Assembly: GCA_002938315.1 (NCBI GenBank)
Contig: PTLL01000010.1
Location: 1-47,702 of the forward strand
DNA: 47,702 nucleotides
Origin: Alphaproteobacteria bacterium MarineAlpha3_Bin2
GTDB taxonomy: Bacteria > Pseudomonadota > Alphaproteobacteria > Rhodospirillales > Casp-alpha2
Direction: 5' to 3'
Shown: one piece after another, positions 27,511 to 36,317 of the stretch
How the letters are laid out: the number at the start of each line of letters is the position of its first letter
How positions within the stretch are numbered: the first letter of the stretch is position 1
Notes under the pieces: generated by a model
What the model saw: only the letters and a program-made list of their open reading frames with translations
The model's database searches: none
Told to the model about the DNA's origin: nothing
Made by a program: the position numbers and the translations under genes

Positions 27511-28815
27511 ATGGATCACTTTCAATACCGGTCGGGCGAAATGTTTGCTGAAGAGGTGCCCATAAGCCGCCTCGCAGACGACGTTGGCACGCCTTTTTAT
27601 TGTTATTCGACGGCGACATTGAAACGCCACTATCGGGTTTTCGCGGATGCTTTAAATGGCCTCGACGCCAGCATTTGTTACGCGGTCAAGGCGAATTCCA
27701 ATATCGCCGTGATCGCGGCGCTGGCGCGGCTCGGCGCCGGTGCCGATGTGGTCTCAATCGGCGAGATGAAACGCGCCCTGGTCGCCGGCGTCCCGGCCGC
27801 CAATATACTTTTTTCCGGTGTCGGCAAGACGGAAGACGAAATGGCGTCGGCATTGAAAGCCGGCGTGCTTCAGATCAACGTCGAATCGGCGCCGGAATTA
27901 GAGACGCTGTCCACCGTGGCGTCGTCACTGGGGATTGATGCCAACGTCGCCATTCGCGTCAATCCGGATGTCGATGCGCTGACCCATGAAAAAATCTCCA
28001 CCGGTAAAAGTGAAAACAAGTTCGGCGTCGATTGGCCGGAGGTGCCGGGCGTTTACGCACGCGCGGCGGCATTGCCGGGCATTAACGTCACCGGCGTCGC
28101 CGTTCATATCGGATCGCAGCTTTTGGACCTGGACCCGTTTCGCCAGGCCTATGGCATGGTCGTGGACCTGGTCCGGACACTGCGTGCCGACGGTCACCGG
28201 ATTGAACATCTGGACTTAGGCGGCGGCCTCGGCATTCCCTATGACAACGAGCAACCGCCGAGCCCTAAGGAATACGGCACCATGGTTAAGGAGGTCGTCG
28301 GCGACCTGGACTGCAAGATTTTTTTCGAACCGGGAAGGCTGATCGCCGGAAATGCGGGGATTCTGGTGACCCGCGTAGTTCGGGTTAAAAAGGGCACGGC
28401 GCGAACTTTTATTATTGTCGATGCGGCAATGAATGACCTGGTGCGCCCAACTCTGTATAATGCCCACCATGCTATTGTGCCAGTGAATGAAGCACCGGAT
28501 GGCGCCAAACTTACGGAGGTTGAGGTGGTCGGTCCGATTTGTGAAACGGGCGATACCTTTGGCAGGCAATTCCTGCCGGAACCCGGTGAAGGCGACCTGT
28601 TGGCGATCCGCACCGCGGGCGCCTACGGCGCGGTAATGGCGTCGGCTTATAACACCCGCGCCCTGGTGCCCGAAGTCATGGTCAATGGAGCCGATGCGTC
28701 GGTGATCAGGGACAGAATCAGCGTTGATGATATGTTGTCGCGGGAATCTCTTCCCGATTGGCTGTCCGACGATGAAGAGGCTCGTGGCCAGGAGCAAAAG
28801 GAAGCTGGCGATTGA
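27511..28815 (+). CDS. lysA: Diaminopimelate decarboxylase
   Basis: This PLP enzyme makes lysine from meso-diaminopimelate. In the 434-residue fold type III protein, the PLP lysine is in CYAVKANSNIAVI near residue 59; HIGSQLLD, LDLGGGLGIPY near 237, EPGRLIAGNAGILVTRV near 272 and the second active-site CETGDTFGRQFLP near 343 are all present. The C-terminal acidic tail overlaps the next gene by 4 nt. It is in the argH-lptM-lysA-TIGR02302 transcript. Confidence 0.98.
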   Translation: MDHFQYRSGEMFAEEVPISRLADDVGTPFYCYSTATLKRHYRVFADALNGLDASICYAVKANSNIAVIAALARLGAGADVVSIGEMKRALVAGVPAANILFSGVGKTEDEMASALKAGVLQINVESAPELETLSTVASSLGIDANVAIRVNPDVDALTHEKISTGKSENKFGVDWPEVPGVYARAAALPGINVTGVAVHIGSQLLDLDPFRQAYGMVVDLVRTLRADGHRIEHLDLGGGLGIPYDNEQPPSPKEYGTMVKEVVGDLDCKIFFEPGRLIAGNAGILVTRVVRVKKGTARTFIIVDAAMNDLVRPTLYNAHHAIVPVNEAPDGAKLTEVEVVGPICETGDTFGRQFLPEPGEGDLLAIRTAGAYGAVMASAYNTRALVPEVMVNGADASVIRDRISVDDMLSRESLPDWLSDDEEARGQEQKEAGD

Positions 28816-31415
28816 GCGGCCCGTCTAAATTCTCGCCCCAAGCTACCCTCGGGGGGTCGTGGCAAAACCGCTACCGTATTTTTCTGTCCCTGACCCATGT
28901 CTCTCTGACATGGGAACGCTTATGGCCATGTCTGTGGCCGGTGGTCGGGGTGACGGCGGTTTTTATTTCGCTGGCGCTTTTTGACTGGTTGCCGATGTTG
29001 CCGTTCTGGGCACATTCCCTGGCATTGATCGGCTTCGCCATGGCCTTTGGATTCATGGTGCGCGGCGCGATCATCGGGTTCAAGGCGGTCGATGAAAAAA
29101 CCGCCCAACACCGCCTGGAGCAGGACAGCGGGCTCAAACACCGGCCGCTGACGGCGCTTCACGACCGTCTGGCGGGGGGGCTCAAGGGAGCCGATACCGA
29201 GGGGTTGTGGCAGGTTCATCTCCGCCGCATGGCGGAACGGGCACGAAGGCTTAAGGTCTTGCTACCATCTCCGGGTCTGGCCAGACGCGATCCCTATGGG
29301 TTGAGGGCGGTGGCGCTGCTGTTGCTGGTAATCGCGGCGGCGGCAGGCGGCGGCGACGCCGTTGGACGGCTGGAGCGCGCTCTGATACCTCAATGGGGCT
29401 CGGTCGTGGCCGGCCCCATGGACCTCAATATTTGGATTACGCCACCGGCCTATACCGGCTTGGCGCCGATTTTTTTGGAACGCCCGCCACAGTTGGCGGC
29501 GGCATCACCCAACGAGGGTACGGCCGCCAAAACGGAAGCGCCGTCTCTTCAGGTGGTCACGGTTCCCGTCGGCTCTACCTTGTTGGCCCAGGCCGCCGGC
29601 GTCCGGCATGCGCCGCAATTGTTGGTCGGCGACAGGACCATTCAATTCGCTGCCATCGCCTCGCCTAACAAAGACCGTAGCGGTACGGGGGAAATCAGTT
29701 ACCGATTGGAAACGATCCTGGGGGACGCCGATCGCGCCGCCGATAGCCTAGAGGTTCACGTCGGCAAGAATGCCGTTGCGCGTTGGCCGATGCTTGTCGC
29801 CGCCGACGAGCCGCCGGAAGTAGAATTTACCCGGGCACCGGCAAAGGCCGGCCGCGCCCAATTGCGGCTTGAATATGAGGCCAAGGACGATTACGGGTTG
29901 GCCGGATTGCAGGTGGTGATCCGCCATCCGGAGGGCTTGGCGGTTCCCGGCGGCCAACCGGTAATCCGCGCCGAACTGCCGTTGCCGGGGTTAGGATCAA
30001 ACCGGACTAAGGGAGCGAGCCTTCAGGATTTCAGCGCCCATCCGTGGGCGGGGATTCCGGTTCTGGTGTCGCTTCAGGCTATAGACGCCAGGGGCCAGGC
30101 GGGAGATAGCGATGACGTCACCATCGTCCTGCCGGAGCGGATTTTTAATCATCCCGTCGCCCGCGCCATTGCCGCAGAGCGTAAGAAATTGAACTCACCG
30201 ACGTTCGTGGTCATGGACAAGGTGGTGGCCGCGCTGGAAAATATTGCCAGCCGTCCTCAGCATTTCTTCGACGATACCGTGGTTTTCCTGGCGTTGAGTG
30301 TCGCTGCCAACCGGCTTATTCATGACGGCAGCCCCGCCAGCGTCGGCGGCGTGCAAACGTTATTGTGGGAAACCGCGTTAAGGATCGAGGACGGTGAGTT
30401 CTCCATCGCCGAACGCGACCTCAAGGCGCTTCAGGAACGCCTGGCGAATGCACTCAGAAACAACGCCGATAACGCCGAGATCGAGCGTTTATTGGACCAA
30501 CTGCAACAAGCTCTCGATAAATACTTATCCGCCCTGGCCGAACACCTGCAGAAACAGGGCCTGACCCAGTTACCGCTGGACCCCAACGCCCGGACCATGG
30601 ACAGTTCCGACCTTCAACGCATGATCGAACAGGCGCGCCGGTTGGCCCGCACTGGGTCCCGGGAAGCGGCGCGGCAAATGTTGTCGCGATTGAGACGGAT
30701 GTTGGACGGCATCCGCAACGGCCTGCAACGCGGCAAGCCGAGCAAGGAAATGGCCAAGGCGCAACGACTGATGGATGCGCTTCGAAAATTGACCCAGCGT
30801 CAACGCCAGGCTCTGGACAAGACATTCGAGCGTAAAAGACTGGCCGAAGGCGCCATGCCAGGCCGCCCACAACCCGGTGGAATAGGCAAAGGCAAGGGAG
30901 GCGGACAGGGAGATGAGAACGGCAGCGCCGAACAACAGGCTCTGCGCCGGGCGTTGGGCAAGTTGATGCTGGAGATGGATGAATTTCTCGGCGGTATCCC
31001 CAATTCCTTCGGCAAGGCGGAACGGGCCATGAAGGACGCTATCGGGTCATTGCAAAAAGGCCAGTTCGGCAAGGCGGTGCCGTCGCAGACGGAAGCCTTG
31101 AACCAGCTCCAGAAAGGCGGTAACAGCATGGCTGAGCAGATGGCCCGGCGACTGGGAGGACGGATCGGCATCGCCGGCCGACGCGGCCAAGGGGGCCAGC
31201 AAGGCCGCCGGCCGGGGCCCAGGGACGATCCCTTTGGCCGCTCTCCGGAAGGCAACTTCGGCCAACAAATGGACGATGGCGGCATTAAAATTCCCGACCA
31301 GATGGAAAGCCGCCGGGCGCTGGATATCCTGCACGAACTGCGCCGCCGTGCAGGCGAGCGCAATCGCCCGGTGCCGGAACTGGACTATATTGAGCGCCTG
31401 TTGAAACGCTTTTAG
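28812..31415 (+). CDS. TIGR02302/DUF4175 family membrane protein
   Basis: The 867-residue protein has two or three N-terminal membrane segments (about residues 37-55, 60-85 and 158-172). A periplasmic part follows with WITPPAYTGLAPIFLERPP near 200 and the beta-rich stretch LEYEAKDDYGLAGLQVVIRHPEG near 355. The C-terminal half is helical, Gln/Arg-rich and repetitive (IERLLDQLQQALDKYLSALAEHLQ, then Gly/Gln-rich linkers near 690 and 790). This is the alphaproteobacterial TIGR02302 family, usually beside lysA; function unknown. The start is TTG 28812, overlapping the lysA stop (TTGA). A weak hairpin overlaps its stop codon. Confidence 0.88.
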   Translation: MSGPSKFSPQATLGGSWQNRYRIFLSLTHVSLTWERLWPCLWPVVGVTAVFISLALFDWLPMLPFWAHSLALIGFAMAFGFMVRGAIIGFKAVDEKTAQHRLEQDSGLKHRPLTALHDRLAGGLKGADTEGLWQVHLRRMAERARRLKVLLPSPGLARRDPYGLRAVALLLLVIAAAAGGGDAVGRLERALIPQWGSVVAGPMDLNIWITPPAYTGLAPIFLERPPQLAAASPNEGTAAKTEAPSLQVVTVPVGSTLLAQAAGVRHAPQLLVGDRTIQFAAIASPNKDRSGTGEISYRLETILGDADRAADSLEVHVGKNAVARWPMLVAADEPPEVEFTRAPAKAGRAQLRLEYEAKDDYGLAGLQVVIRHPEGLAVPGGQPVIRAELPLPGLGSNRTKGASLQDFSAHPWAGIPVLVSLQAIDARGQAGDSDDVTIVLPERIFNHPVARAIAAERKKLNSPTFVVMDKVVAALENIASRPQHFFDDTVVFLALSVAANRLIHDGSPASVGGVQTLLWETALRIEDGEFSIAERDLKALQERLANALRNNADNAEIERLLDQLQQALDKYLSALAEHLQKQGLTQLPLDPNARTMDSSDLQRMIEQARRLARTGSREAARQMLSRLRRMLDGIRNGLQRGKPSKEMAKAQRLMDALRKLTQRQRQALDKTFERKRLAEGAMPGRPQPGGIGKGKGGGQGDENGSAEQQALRRALGKLMLEMDEFLGGIPNSFGKAERAMKDAIGSLQKGQFGKAVPSQTEALNQLQKGGNSMAEQMARRLGGRIGIAGRRGQGGQQGRRPGPRDDPFGRSPEGNFGQQMDDGGIKIPDQMESRRALDILHELRRRAGERNRPVPELDYIERLLKRF

Positions 31416-31424
31416 GCGTTTTTA
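31404..31424 (+). terminator. Weak hairpin terminator at the end of the lysA transcript
   Basis: AAACGC (31404-31409) pairs with GCGTTT (31416-31421), a 6-nt loop between them, and T residues follow. It spans the TAG stop of the TIGR02302 gene. Confidence 0.5.
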
Positions 31425-31873
31425 ATTCGCATCCCGCCGCGCTTGCTGCCTGCCCCGATTGGCAAATGCTTGCGCCCCAACAACCTGAACAATAAATCGG
31501 CTAACCGGCAATGCGCCGAGGCCATGCGTAGCCGGGCACCGAACCAAGACATTCGGTTCGCCGCCGCGGGCGGTGCCCATAGGGCCTTTCCAGGCCGTGG
31601 GCGTGGCGGCGCGGGGCCGCCTGATTTTTTCATCATCGGGTTTAATCCTTCTTCGCCTTGCTGGGGATCAGTTCTTTTGCGACCGATTCCCCGTTACCTG
31701 TCCGTGTTTAAGAAGCAAGATTCAGGCCACGCCCATTGGCCAGACCCCAGTCGTGATCCGGGCGCTGAAAACCAGGGTTTTGGCCTCAATATGTGGGGGA
31801 GGGATGAGAGCCCAGGCTGAGAAAAAATGCCGAAGGCAGGAGAAACCGGCAGCAATTGCCGGATTGAGCCGAC
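31425..31873. other. Intergenic stretch without a convincing gene
   Basis: About 450 bases between two convergent genes. Frames exist on both strands but none matches a family I know. On the minus strand a short frame ending ELIPSKAKKD (stop near 31644), followed by an ATG with AAGGA upstream (74 codons, 31412-31636), could be decayed coding sequence. I see no RNA gene. Confidence 0.4.
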
Positions 31874-32698
31874 CTACTTCTCAGGTGCGGAAAAGGTCAC
31901 TTCAAGACTACGGGCCAAGGCCGAAGGTTCGGGAAGCTTGGCACCGAACGCGATGGTGGCGCCGGCTGGCAGGCGGTTTTTCAACGGCGCCGCCACGGCG
32001 CTTTGAATTACCTCTTTGTTACCGTCTAACAGGACGACGCGAATCATTGGCACCATGCGTTCTTGGTCTGAGACGTTGGCAATCTCGCCTCGGACCACCA
32101 TCACATCGACGCCCTTTTCCACTTCGCGAGCGGATTTGATATTGTTGAATTCAAGGCCCTCGCCGAGCTCTTCGCCGCCAAGGCCGACCATGGCGAAGAT
32201 ATCCCCGGCCGGGGGATACAAATCAATGATGTAGGACCGCCCGAAAAACAGGCCGGCGCCCAGCAAGAGGAAGAATACAACCGCGGCGATAGCGATGATC
32301 TTTCCTTTGCCGCCCTTTTTGGCGTCATCTCCAAAGGCATCTTCGAAGTCATCACTTGCATCATCACTGGCGGCATCTTCTTCCTCGGCCATCAACGCCG
32401 CTTCCGCCCTTGCCGCCGCATCCGCTTCGATATCCGAGGCCGGCTCCGGTACAGGGGCAGGCGCGGGTTCCGGGACAGGTTCGGGGACGGCTTGGGGTTC
32501 CGGCGCCGGAACCGGTGGTGGGGCAAAGGGAACCTGTTGAGGGTAGGCCGTTTGGGGATAGGCCACCGGCGGTGGCGCTTGAACGGGGTTTTGATGCCAG
32601 GTGTTGCCGCAGTTATGACAAGACACGGCCTTGCCACCACCCAGTGCAGCGGCGTCAATATCGTAGTTCGTTTGACAGTTTTGACAGGTTATAATCAT
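31874..32698 (-). CDS. MJ0042 zinc-ribbon protein with membrane segment and DUF3426 domain
   Basis: The 274-residue protein has four parts. The first is an N-terminal MJ0042-type zinc ribbon, IITCQNCQTNYDID and KAVSCHNCGNTWHQNP. The second is a Pro/Ala/Glu-rich linker of about 80 residues with repeated PEPVPEPAPAPVPEP units. The third is a membrane helix near 135 (KIIAIAAVVFFLLLGAGLFF). The last is a C-terminal DUF3426 beta domain (VDVMVVRGEIANVSDQERMVPMIRVVLLDGNKEVI). The topology puts the zinc ribbon in the cytosol and DUF3426 in the periplasm. It is divergent from ftsE, as often seen in alphaproteobacteria. Confidence 0.9.
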   Translation of the reverse strand: MIITCQNCQTNYDIDAAALGGGKAVSCHNCGNTWHQNPVQAPPPVAYPQTAYPQQVPFAPPPVPAPEPQAVPEPVPEPAPAPVPEPASDIEADAAARAEAALMAEEEDAASDDASDDFEDAFGDDAKKGGKGKIIAIAAVVFFLLLGAGLFFGRSYIIDLYPPAGDIFAMVGLGGEELGEGLEFNNIKSAREVEKGVDVMVVRGEIANVSDQERMVPMIRVVLLDGNKEVIQSAVAAPLKNRLPAGATIAFGAKLPEPSALARSLEVTFSAPEK

Positions 32699-32802
32699 AG
32701 TGTCAGCATGCTGTAAGCGGTTGTCGTTTATAGGCATTTGCCGCATTTAACGCAACCCGCGGTGCTCGGGCGTTTTGTCGTTCGTGAGAGGTGAATTCAA
32801 AG

Positions 32803-33540
32803 GTGACCATCGACGAAAACGAAGCCATCGTTAAATTTGAAAACGTCGGCCTCAGGTACGGGCTAGGCCCGGAAGTGTTACAGGACGTAACCTTTTCGCT
32901 TGCGCCGGGATCTTTCCATTTTCTTGTCGGTCCCAGCGGCGCCGGTAAATCGTCGCTGTTGAAGCTCATCTATCTGGCCCTGAAACCGTCACGGGGCCTG
33001 ATATCGTTGTTTGGCCGGGATATCGCGACGACGTCACGGCGCGATCTGCCGCCGATTCGCCGGCGCGTGGGCGTCGTTTTTCAGGAATTCCGGTTGCTCA
33101 ATCACCTATCTGCTTTCGATAACGTGGCGCTGCCGCTCAGGATCGCCGGCGCGAAGAAAAGCGAAATCCAAAAACACGTGGTCGAATTATTGAGCTGGGT
33201 CGGTCTCAAGGATCACTTGGATGCCCGTCCGCCAACGTTGTCGGGTGGGCAACAACAGCGAGTGTCGATTGCCCGCGCCGTCATCGCCCGGCCAAAAATC
33301 CTTCTTGCTGATGAACCGACCGGCAATGTCGATGACCCCATGGGCATGCGCCTGATGCATCTGTTTGAGGAACTCAACAAGCTCGGCACCACCGTCATCA
33401 TTGCCACCCATAACAATATGATGGTTGAGAAAATGGGATACCCGAAAATGCATCTCGACGAAGGATGGTTGGAAATGGTCGGCGATGGATCAATGTCAGC
33501 CCCGGCGCCGCGGCAAACGGATTTCGAGGGCTTAATCTAA
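32803..33540 (+). CDS. ftsE: Cell division ATP-binding protein FtsE
   Basis: The ABC ATPase of the FtsEX complex, which activates periplasmic peptidoglycan hydrolases at the septum. It shows Walker A GPSGAGKSS near residue 42, the Q-loop in VVFQEFRLLNHLSAFDN, the ABC signature LSGGQQQRVSIARA near 143, Walker B ILLADEPTGNVDD near 163 and the switch His in IIATHN. Start: GTG 32803 follows GAGAGGTG with good spacing; GTG 32791 is in frame but poorly spaced. It is immediately followed by ftsX with no gap. Confidence 0.96.
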   Translation: MTIDENEAIVKFENVGLRYGLGPEVLQDVTFSLAPGSFHFLVGPSGAGKSSLLKLIYLALKPSRGLISLFGRDIATTSRRDLPPIRRRVGVVFQEFRLLNHLSAFDNVALPLRIAGAKKSEIQKHVVELLSWVGLKDHLDARPPTLSGGQQQRVSIARAVIARPKILLADEPTGNVDDPMGMRLMHLFEELNKLGTTVIIATHNNMMVEKMGYPKMHLDEGWLEMVGDGSMSAPAPRQTDFEGLI

Positions 33541-34422
33541 ATGTTCGCGCGCCGATCCGATCTGCCGCTCGACAAGGATGCGCTCAGCCGGTTCCTGCCC
33601 TGGCTGATCGCGTTCATGGTTTTTCTGGCGGTGATGGCGATGGCCGGGGTGCTGGTGCTGAATACGGTCGCCGCCCGCTGGGATCGGGGCGTCAGCGGCA
33701 CCCTGACGGTCCAGATTATTCCGGCGGAGAATGCCGTTGATGATGATGCGCGGCTTCAAACGGTTCTAAAAATCCTGACCGAAACCCCCGAGATCGAACG
33801 TTTCGAGACGCTCGGCGATGACAAACTGTTGGCGCTTTTGGAACCCTGGTTGGGCACCAGCGCCGGGGCCAAGGACCTGCCGTTGCCCCGCCTGGTGGAT
33901 GTGGAATTGAAGTCCGGGGCGAAGCTGGATATCGATGCCCTGTCGCGGCGGATGGAGGCACGGGTTCCCGGCGTCAGTATTGATGATCATAGTATTTGGC
34001 TCAACCGCCTCGTGCGCCTGATCAGGACGGTCGAGGGTCTGGCTTCCCTGGTGTTGGTATTTATTGCGCTGTCCACCATCGGCACGGTGGTTTTTACAAC
34101 ACGGACGGGCTTGGCGCTCCACCGTAACGCCATTGAGGTTCTGCATTTCATCGGCGCCCAGGATTCCTATGTCGCCGCCCAATTCGCCAGCCGCGCCCTA
34201 ACCCTGGGCCTTAAGGGCGGCGTTATTGGCCTGTTTTTGGCGGTGCCGTCGTTGCTGGGCATCGGGGTCATGGCGGCAAAAATGGAATCCGGTTTGCTTC
34301 CCGACATCACACTGGGTGCGGTTCATTGGTCGGCGTTGGCGGGGCTGCCTATCATTGTCGCCTTGATCGCCATGCTGACGGCGCGGATTACGGTGATGAA
34401 AACGCTCGCCAGGATGTTGTAG
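33541..34422 (+). CDS. ftsX: Cell division protein FtsX
   Basis: The membrane partner of FtsE, 293 residues with four membrane segments. TM1 is near residue 20 (FLPWLIAFMVFLAVMAMAGVLVL). A periplasmic domain of about 110 residues follows (TLTVQIIPAENAVDDDARLQTVLKILTETPEIERFE). The last three are near 170, 225 and 260, with the FtsX domain in LALHRNAIEVLHFIGAQDSYVAAQFASRA. It transmits ATP hydrolysis by FtsE to cell wall hydrolases or their regulators. ATG 33541 abuts the ftsE stop, and its stop TAG overlaps the ydcF GTG. Confidence 0.95.
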   Translation: MFARRSDLPLDKDALSRFLPWLIAFMVFLAVMAMAGVLVLNTVAARWDRGVSGTLTVQIIPAENAVDDDARLQTVLKILTETPEIERFETLGDDKLLALLEPWLGTSAGAKDLPLPRLVDVELKSGAKLDIDALSRRMEARVPGVSIDDHSIWLNRLVRLIRTVEGLASLVLVFIALSTIGTVVFTTRTGLALHRNAIEVLHFIGAQDSYVAAQFASRALTLGLKGGVIGLFLAVPSLLGIGVMAAKMESGLLPDITLGAVHWSALAGLPIIVALIAMLTARITVMKTLARML

Positions 34423-35072
34423 TGCGTAGGATAAACCGTCGCCCAGGCCGGGGTATTTTTCTCAAGCTTTTATCGGTGGGGGTGTTGGGCGTTGCAGTCT
34501 GGGGCTTTGGGTTATTTAAGTTTGCCGACGCTATTCCCGTCGCTGTCGCCGACGCCACCACCCGCACCGACGGCATCGTCGTGTTGACCGGTGGCAGCCG
34601 ACGCTTGAGCGAGGGCCTGGACTTGTTATCACGGGGCCTGGCGGAGAAATTGTTCGTCTCAGGCGTGTATAAGGGTATTGATGTGCGGAAACTGCTCAGC
34701 ATCGTCAAGCCCAAGCCCGAAGACCTGGAGACCATGATCAACATCGGCATCGCCACCAACACCACCGGCAACGCAGAGGAAACCAAGGATTGGATGGGTA
34801 AACAGCAGTACGCTTCTCTGCGCCTGGTCACCGCCGCTTACCACATGCCGAGAAGCCTGCTTGAATTTAAAAATGCCATGCCCGCCATCTCCTTGATCCC
34901 GCACCCGGTGTTTCCCGAAAACGTCAAGCATAACCGTTGGTGGGTATGGCCGGGCACCGCTAGTTTGGTGATCAGCGAATACAATAAATACCTTCTGGCC
35001 TGGGTTCGCCTTTGGGTGGGGCGGATGATTGGTAAAACGGGGTTGCGAAATTTCGGAACGGGAACGGGTTGA
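34422..35072 (+). CDS. YdcF/DUF218-family membrane protein
   Basis: The 216-residue protein has one N-terminal membrane segment (FLKLLSVGVLGVAVWGFGLF) and a DUF218 domain: DGIVVLTGGSRRLSEGLDLLSRGLAEKLFVSGVYKG near residue 48, NTTGNAEETKDWM near 110, and LVTAAYHMPRSLLEFKNAMP near 135. DUF218 proteins (YdcF, SanA, ElyC) affect envelope assembly; the reaction is not established. The start is GTG 34422, overlapping the ftsX stop (TAGTG), so it belongs to the ftsEX operon. Confidence 0.9.
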   Translation: MRRINRRPGRGIFLKLLSVGVLGVAVWGFGLFKFADAIPVAVADATTRTDGIVVLTGGSRRLSEGLDLLSRGLAEKLFVSGVYKGIDVRKLLSIVKPKPEDLETMINIGIATNTTGNAEETKDWMGKQQYASLRLVTAAYHMPRSLLEFKNAMPAISLIPHPVFPENVKHNRWWVWPGTASLVISEYNKYLLAWVRLWVGRMIGKTGLRNFGTGTG

Positions 35073-35079
35073 CGGGCAG

Positions 35080-35811
35080 ATGCTTATTTTTCGCTCCGTG
35101 TTATTCAATGCCGTCTTCCTGGTCTATCACCTGGCCCTTATATTGGGGCTGACGGCGCTAATCCCTTTTCCCAGGGTGTGGTCCCAGGGTGTCGTCCGGG
35201 TTTGGACCATCGGGGTCAAAGCCATCCTCAAGGTGATCGTCGGTTTGGATGTCGAATTCCGGGGCCTCCAAAACCTGCCGCAAGGGCCGTGCGTTATTGT
35301 TTCCAAACATCAATCGGCCTGGGACACGTTCGCTTTTTACGTCCTGTTGGACGATCCCAATTACATCTTAAAAAAAGAACTCACCCGGATTCCGTTTTGG
35401 GGCTGGTGCGCGCTCAGTTGTGGCGCCATTTCCGTCGACCGGTCCGGCGGCGGCTCGGCGCTTAAACAGTTGCTGCGCGACACCAAGGACAGACTCGCCA
35501 AAGGCCGCCAAGTGGTGATTTTTCCGGAAGGCACCCGCACCGCGCCCGGCGCCCGCAAAGAGTATTTCCCCGGCGTCGCCGCCATCGACGGTTACACGGA
35601 AGTGTCGGTTGTTCCGGTGGCGTTGAATTCCGGCCTGTTTTGGGGGCGGGGAAGCTTCCTCAAGAAACCCGGCGTCATAACCATCGAAATTCTGACCCCC
35701 ATGCCCAAGGGGCTAAAGCGCCGCCAGTTTATGGCCGACCTGGAAAGCCGAATCGAGGGCGCGTCTGACAAGCTGATGGATGAGGCGAGGGAACGGTTTC
35801 CCGGTCTTTGA
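35080..35811 (+). CDS. plsC: 1-acyl-sn-glycerol-3-phosphate acyltransferase
   Basis: This enzyme makes phosphatidic acid by acylating lysophosphatidic acid at the inner membrane. The 243-residue protein has an N-terminal membrane segment (about 8-28) and the acyltransferase motifs: SKHQSAWDTFAF (HX4D) near residue 78, a GAISVDRSGGGS block near 118, FPEGTRTAPGARKEY near 150, and VVPVALNSG near 180. The ATG at 35080 begins the usual N-terminus; the frame is open to 35029 inside ydcF. It ends the ftsEX-ydcF-plsC run. Confidence 0.95.
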   Translation: MLIFRSVLFNAVFLVYHLALILGLTALIPFPRVWSQGVVRVWTIGVKAILKVIVGLDVEFRGLQNLPQGPCVIVSKHQSAWDTFAFYVLLDDPNYILKKELTRIPFWGWCALSCGAISVDRSGGGSALKQLLRDTKDRLAKGRQVVIFPEGTRTAPGARKEYFPGVAAIDGYTEVSVVPVALNSGLFWGRGSFLKKPGVITIEILTPMPKGLKRRQFMADLESRIEGASDKLMDEARERFPGL

Positions 35812-36093
35812 CCATCGCCTGGCAATATTGCCTAGTCGTTTTCGTCTCGGCAGCGATTTTTGTCTGGTTCCCCGCCTTGACAAATGCCTTGGTGAGGCTT
35901 ACGTTCATTGTTTGTTCGGAGCCCTTCTGGCTTGGCGGTTTGGTCAGGGGGTGTCGCTCAATCCTGCCGCTCGTAGGCCCGAGACAGAACGGCGAAAGCA
36001 AAAAATGTAGAGAAATGTCTATATTAGTTGACGTTTGCCTAAATTTTGATGGGAATTTGCCATAACACCTGAACCCCGGCTTATTCACCGGCC
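35812..36093. other. Upstream part of the nrdJ leader, no convincing gene
   Basis: The plsC-nrdJ gap is about 500 bases. A hydrophobic frame starting at TTG 35808 (85 codons, overlapping the plsC stop) contains a possible membrane segment but has weak support. The stretch near 36000-36060 is AT-rich (TGTCTATATTAGTTGAC and following), a likely place for a promoter. No cobalamin riboswitch is recognisable. Confidence 0.5.
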
Positions 36094-36138
36094 TGTGGAT
36101 AGGTTTGTGGATAAGTCCCAGGCCGGGGCTGTGGATAC
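36094..36138. promoter_or_regulatory. Three phased DnaA-box-like sites upstream of nrdJ
   Basis: TGTGGATAG (36094-36102), TGTGGATAA (36106-36114, a perfect DnaA box, TTATCCACA on the other strand) and TGTGGATAC (36130-36138) lie at 12- and 24-bp spacing in the same orientation. A weak opposite-strand match, TTATTCACC, lies at 36081. The sites are 180-220 bp before nrdJ. DnaA boxes control the nrdAB promoter of E. coli, so DnaA control of dNTP supply here is plausible. Confidence 0.7.
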
Positions 36139-36317
36139 CGGGCATAAGTCCTTTGCTGCCCCGGCTGACAAGGCGCTTAAAAGGTGACCTTTTCGGGATA
36201 AATCGGTGGAAACGTTACCGGATTTTTTACTTTGCCGAGGGCTGGTTTCGGGACCGTTTCCAGGGCAAAATCGGGCCAGATCAACGTCCGCGTTTAAACA
36301 GTATTTTGGAAGTCAAC

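Noticed and set aside
31412-31636. 74-codon minus-strand frame with AAGGA upstream
   Set aside because: Low-complexity Pro/Arg/Ala composition typical of GC-rich chance frames. No recognisable domain, and it overlaps the stop of the TIGR02302 gene.
35808-36065. Hydrophobic 85-codon frame after plsC
   Set aside because: It starts with TTG, lacks a clear ribosome-binding site, matches no known family, and runs into the AT-rich nrdJ leader.
36000-36140. Chromosomal origin suggested by AT-rich DNA and DnaA boxes
   Set aside because: Only one perfect and two near-perfect boxes. No dnaA, hemE, parAB or gidA-like neighbours; a regulatory role for nrdJ fits better.
35812-36317. Possible cobalamin riboswitch or NrdR box upstream of nrdJ
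   Set aside because: No B12-box (GCCACTG-like) sequence is present. TGTCTATATTAGTTG near 36015 resembles an NrdR box but lacks one base of the symmetric core and has no second copy.
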